Shown one piece after another: positions 6,551-7,974 of a stretch of 7,974 bases of DNA. The notes beneath the pieces were generated by a model, which saw only the letters and a program-made list of their open reading frames with translations, ran no database searches and was not told where the DNA came from. The position numbers were made by a program, and so were the translations under genes. Position 1 is the stretch's first letter. Every line of letters starts with the position of its first letter. Origin of the DNA: Micrococcaceae bacterium UBA7136. Its GTDB lineage: Bacteria > Actinomycetota > Actinomycetes > Actinomycetales > Micrococcaceae. Location of the stretch: the NCBI GenBank assembly GCA_002492045.1, contig DKXC01000119.1, positions 5,031 to 13,004 of the forward strand, read 5' to 3'.

Positions 6551-6585
6551 CCTCTTTTTAGCCCCCCTTTTCTCAAGGGAGTCAG

Positions 6586-6620
6586 CTTGAGTGAAAAAAG
6601 TTGAGTCTTTTTCACTCAAG
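6586..6620 (+). promoter_or_regulatory. HspR operator (HAIR-type) with three phased half-sites
   Basis: GTTGAGT (6600-6606), seven bases, then ACTCAAG (6614-6620) matches the HspR-associated inverted repeat CTTGAGT-N7-ACTCAAG. A further CTTGAGT at 6586-6592 lies exactly seven bases before it, giving three half-sites with a 14-bp pitch. The outer half-sites also form a 13-bp perfect inverted repeat (6586-6598 with 6608-6620). HspR is the MerR-family heat-shock repressor that controls dnaK operons in actinobacteria, and DnaK acts as its co-repressor. Confidence 0.8.
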
Positions 6621-6624
6621 TCTC

Positions 6625-6653
6625 TTGACTTCTGCTCAAAACCTGGCAGACTA
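6625..6653 (+). promoter_or_regulatory. Possible dnaK promoter between the two HspR operators
   Basis: TTGACT (6625-6630) is a good -35 hexamer. At 17 bases the -10 would be AGACTA (6648-6653), which is poor; TAGTAG (6652-6657) is better but spaced 21 bases. The position between two HAIR operators fits a repressed heat-shock promoter, but the exact -10 is unresolved. CTTGACT/GCTCAAA (6624-6640) could also be a degenerate HspR site with a short spacer. Confidence 0.4.
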
Positions 6654-6670
6654 GTAGACAAGACGAAGAA

Positions 6671-6691
6671 CTTGAGTCAAGAAGGCTCAAG
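6671..6691 (+). promoter_or_regulatory. Second HspR operator (HAIR)
   Basis: CTTGAGT (6671-6677), seven bases, then GCTCAAG (6685-6691) fits the HAIR consensus with one deviation. It lies 48 bp before the dnaK start, downstream of the likely promoter, where bound HspR would block elongation or initiation. Confidence 0.75.
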
Positions 6692-6738
6692 CTCCTCGAG
6701 AGATGTAAATAGAAAAACCAACTCATAAGGAGAAAACC

Positions 6739-7974
6739 ATGGCACGTGCAGTAGGTATCGACCTCGGCACCACCAACTCAGTAGTAGCAGTCCTCGAAGG
6801 CGGCGAGCCCACCGTTATCGCCAACGCCGAAGGCGCCCGCACCACCCCCTCCGTCGTAGCCTTCTCTAAGGACGGCGAAGTTCTGGTAGGCGACGTCGCC
6901 AAGCGTCAGGCCGTCACCAACGTTGACCGCACCATCGCCTCCGTCAAGCGTCACATGGGCACCAATTGGACCACCGACATCGACGGCAAGAAGTACACCG
7001 CCCAGGAAATCTCTGCCCGCACCCTCATGAAGCTCAAGAGCGACGCAGAGGCCTACCTCAACGACACCGTCACCGACGCTGTCATCACCGTTCCCGCCTA
7101 CTTCAACGACGCTGAGCGTCAGGCCACCAAGGAAGCAGGCGAAATCGCCGGCCTCAACGTCCTGCGCATCGTCAACGAGCCCACCGCGGCAGCCCTGGCC
7201 TACGGCCTAGACAAGGGCAACGAAGACGAACTGATTCTGGTCTTCGACCTGGGTGGCGGCACCTTCGACGTCTCCCTGCTTGAAGTTGGCAAGGATGAAG
7301 ACGGCTTCTCTACCATTCAGGTTCGTGCAACCTCCGGTGACAACCGACTGGGTGGCGACGACTGGGACCAGCGCATCGTTGACTGGCTGCTAGAGCAGGT
7401 CAAGGCCAAGACCGGCGCCGACCTCTCCAAGGACAAGATCGCCCTGCAGCGTCTGCGTGAAGCAGCCGAGCAGGCCAAGAAGGAACTGTCCTCCGCCACC
7501 TCCACCAACATCTCCCTGCAGTACCTGTCCGTCACCCCCGAAGGCCCCATCCACCTGGATGAGAAGCTGACCCGGGCCAAGTTCCAGGACATGACCGCAG
7601 ACCTGATCGAGCGCACCAAGAAGCCCTTCAATGACGTCATCGCAGAAGCAGGCGTCAAGGTCTCCGACGTTGCCCACATCGTTCTGGTGGGTGGTTCCAC
7701 CCGTATGCCCGCTGTCACCGAGGTAGTCAAGGAACTAGCCGGCGGCCGCGAGCCCAACAAGGGCGTCAACCCCGACGAAGTGGTGGCCATCGGCGCAGCC
7801 ATCCAAGGCGGCGTGCTCAGCGGCGACGTCAAAGACGTGCTTCTTCTTGACGTGGTGCCCCTGTCAATCGGCATAGAGACCCTCGGCGGCGTGATGACAA
7901 AACTCATAGACGCTAACACCACAATCCCGACACGCAAGAGCGAGACATTCTCGACTGCCGCCGACAACCAGCCC
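6739..7974 (+). CDS. dnaK: Molecular chaperone DnaK (Hsp70), 3' end cut by window
   Basis: The first 412 codons of Hsp70, open to the last base. It covers the whole ATPase domain and the first turns of the substrate-binding domain. Visible landmarks are GIDLGTTNS (6-14), a phosphate-2 loop [11 protein letters not shown] (168-178), VGGSTRMP (near 315-322) and the interdomain linker DVLLLDV (366-372). DnaK folds and refolds proteins with DnaJ and GrpE; in actinobacteria the operon is usually dnaK-grpE-dnaJ-hspR, and the rest would lie to the right. The start is ATG 6739 with AAGGAG (6727-6732) six bases upstream. Oddities: from about codon 350 the protein turns Bacteroidota-like ([20 protein letters not shown]) and codon use changes sharply. 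Val373 and Ile377 replace the usual Thr and Leu in the TPLSLGIET motif. Confidence 0.95.
   Translation, partial: MARAVGIDLGTTNSVVAVLEGGEPTVIANAEGARTTPSVVAFSKDGEVLVGDVAKRQAVTNVDRTIASVKRHMGTNWTTDIDGKKYTAQEISARTLMKLKSDAEAYLNDTVTDAVITVPAYFNDAERQATKEAGEIAGLNVLRIVNEPTAAALAYGLDKGNEDELILVFDLGGGTFDVSLLEVGKDEDGFSTIQVRATSGDNRLGGDDWDQRIVDWLLEQVKAKTGADLSKDKIALQRLREAAEQAKKELSSATSTNISLQYLSVTPEGPIHLDEKLTRAKFQDMTADLIERTKKPFNDVIAEAGVKVSDVAHIVLVGGSTRMPAVTEVVKELAGGREPNKGVNPDEVVAIGAAIQGGVLSGDVKDVLLLDVVPLSIGIETLGGVMTKLIDANTTIPTRKSETFSTAADNQP

Noticed and set aside
6383..6604. 73-residue open frame in the gap before dnaK
   Set aside because: It runs through both strong hairpins, repeat copy C and an HspR half-site, has no ribosome binding site and lacks coding-like codon use.
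7317..7967. Long open frame on the minus strand inside dnaK (with a shorter one at 7390-7677)
   Set aside because: It is the antisense shadow of a strongly conserved, codon-biased dnaK; the translated protein is low-complexity Ser/Thr/Arg-rich with no recognisable domain.
1..7974. CRISPR array, toxin-antitoxin pair, phage defence system or biosynthetic cluster
   Set aside because: No regularly spaced repeats and no gene of these families; all coding regions belong to ordinary transport, metabolism or chaperone families.

Overview
The window reads as chromosomal DNA of a high-GC Gram-positive bacterium (Actinomycetota). The evidence is the GC-rich, C-ending codon use, HspR-type (HAIR) operators in front of dnaK, and a DnaK N-terminal part that reads like those of Micrococcales (a Rothia/Arthrobacter-like flavour, judged from memory without a search). 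No phage, plasmid, transposase or CRISPR signal is visible.

Layout. Positions 1-60 hold a copy of an intergenic repeat. A -10-like box (75-80) and a TPP riboswitch (about 86-173) follow, with a hairpin (218-233) that covers the ribosome binding site. They lead a plus-strand operon: ykoE (substrate-binding S component), ykoD (two fused ECF ATPases) and ykoC (T component), which together form an ECF importer for thiamine or its HMP precursor. A fold-type IV PLP enzyme (pabC-like aminodeoxychorismate lyase) is packed directly against ykoC. Positions 4197-4404 hold a 208-bp nested palindromic element with perfect 10-bp terminal inverted repeats, in the gap between convergent genes. On the minus strand a uridine-kinase-like P-loop protein (6300-5692) is followed 39 nt later by a Bcr/CflA-type drug efflux MFS protein (5652-4423). 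The 438-bp gap at 6301-6738 contains two strong hairpins (a candidate small RNA or terminator), a third repeat copy, and a heat-shock control region with three evenly phased HspR half-sites plus a second HAIR operator. dnaK starts at 6739 and runs off the right edge.

How the parts work together. The first operon is thiamine-repressed vitamin salvage with a folate-pathway gene apparently carried along. The right side is a classical actinobacterial HspR-controlled chaperone operon. The kinase/efflux pair has no obvious functional link to either.

The most notable anomalies are two. First, the last 170-200 bp of dnaK switch abruptly in codon use (ACA, ATA and AAA codons appear where none occurred before) and in protein character, from actinobacterial to Bacteroidota-like. 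This is either a chimeric assembly join or a real recombination mosaic. Second, a family of short intergenic repeats (at 1-60, 4197-4404 and 6521-6550) includes one full-length palindromic copy.
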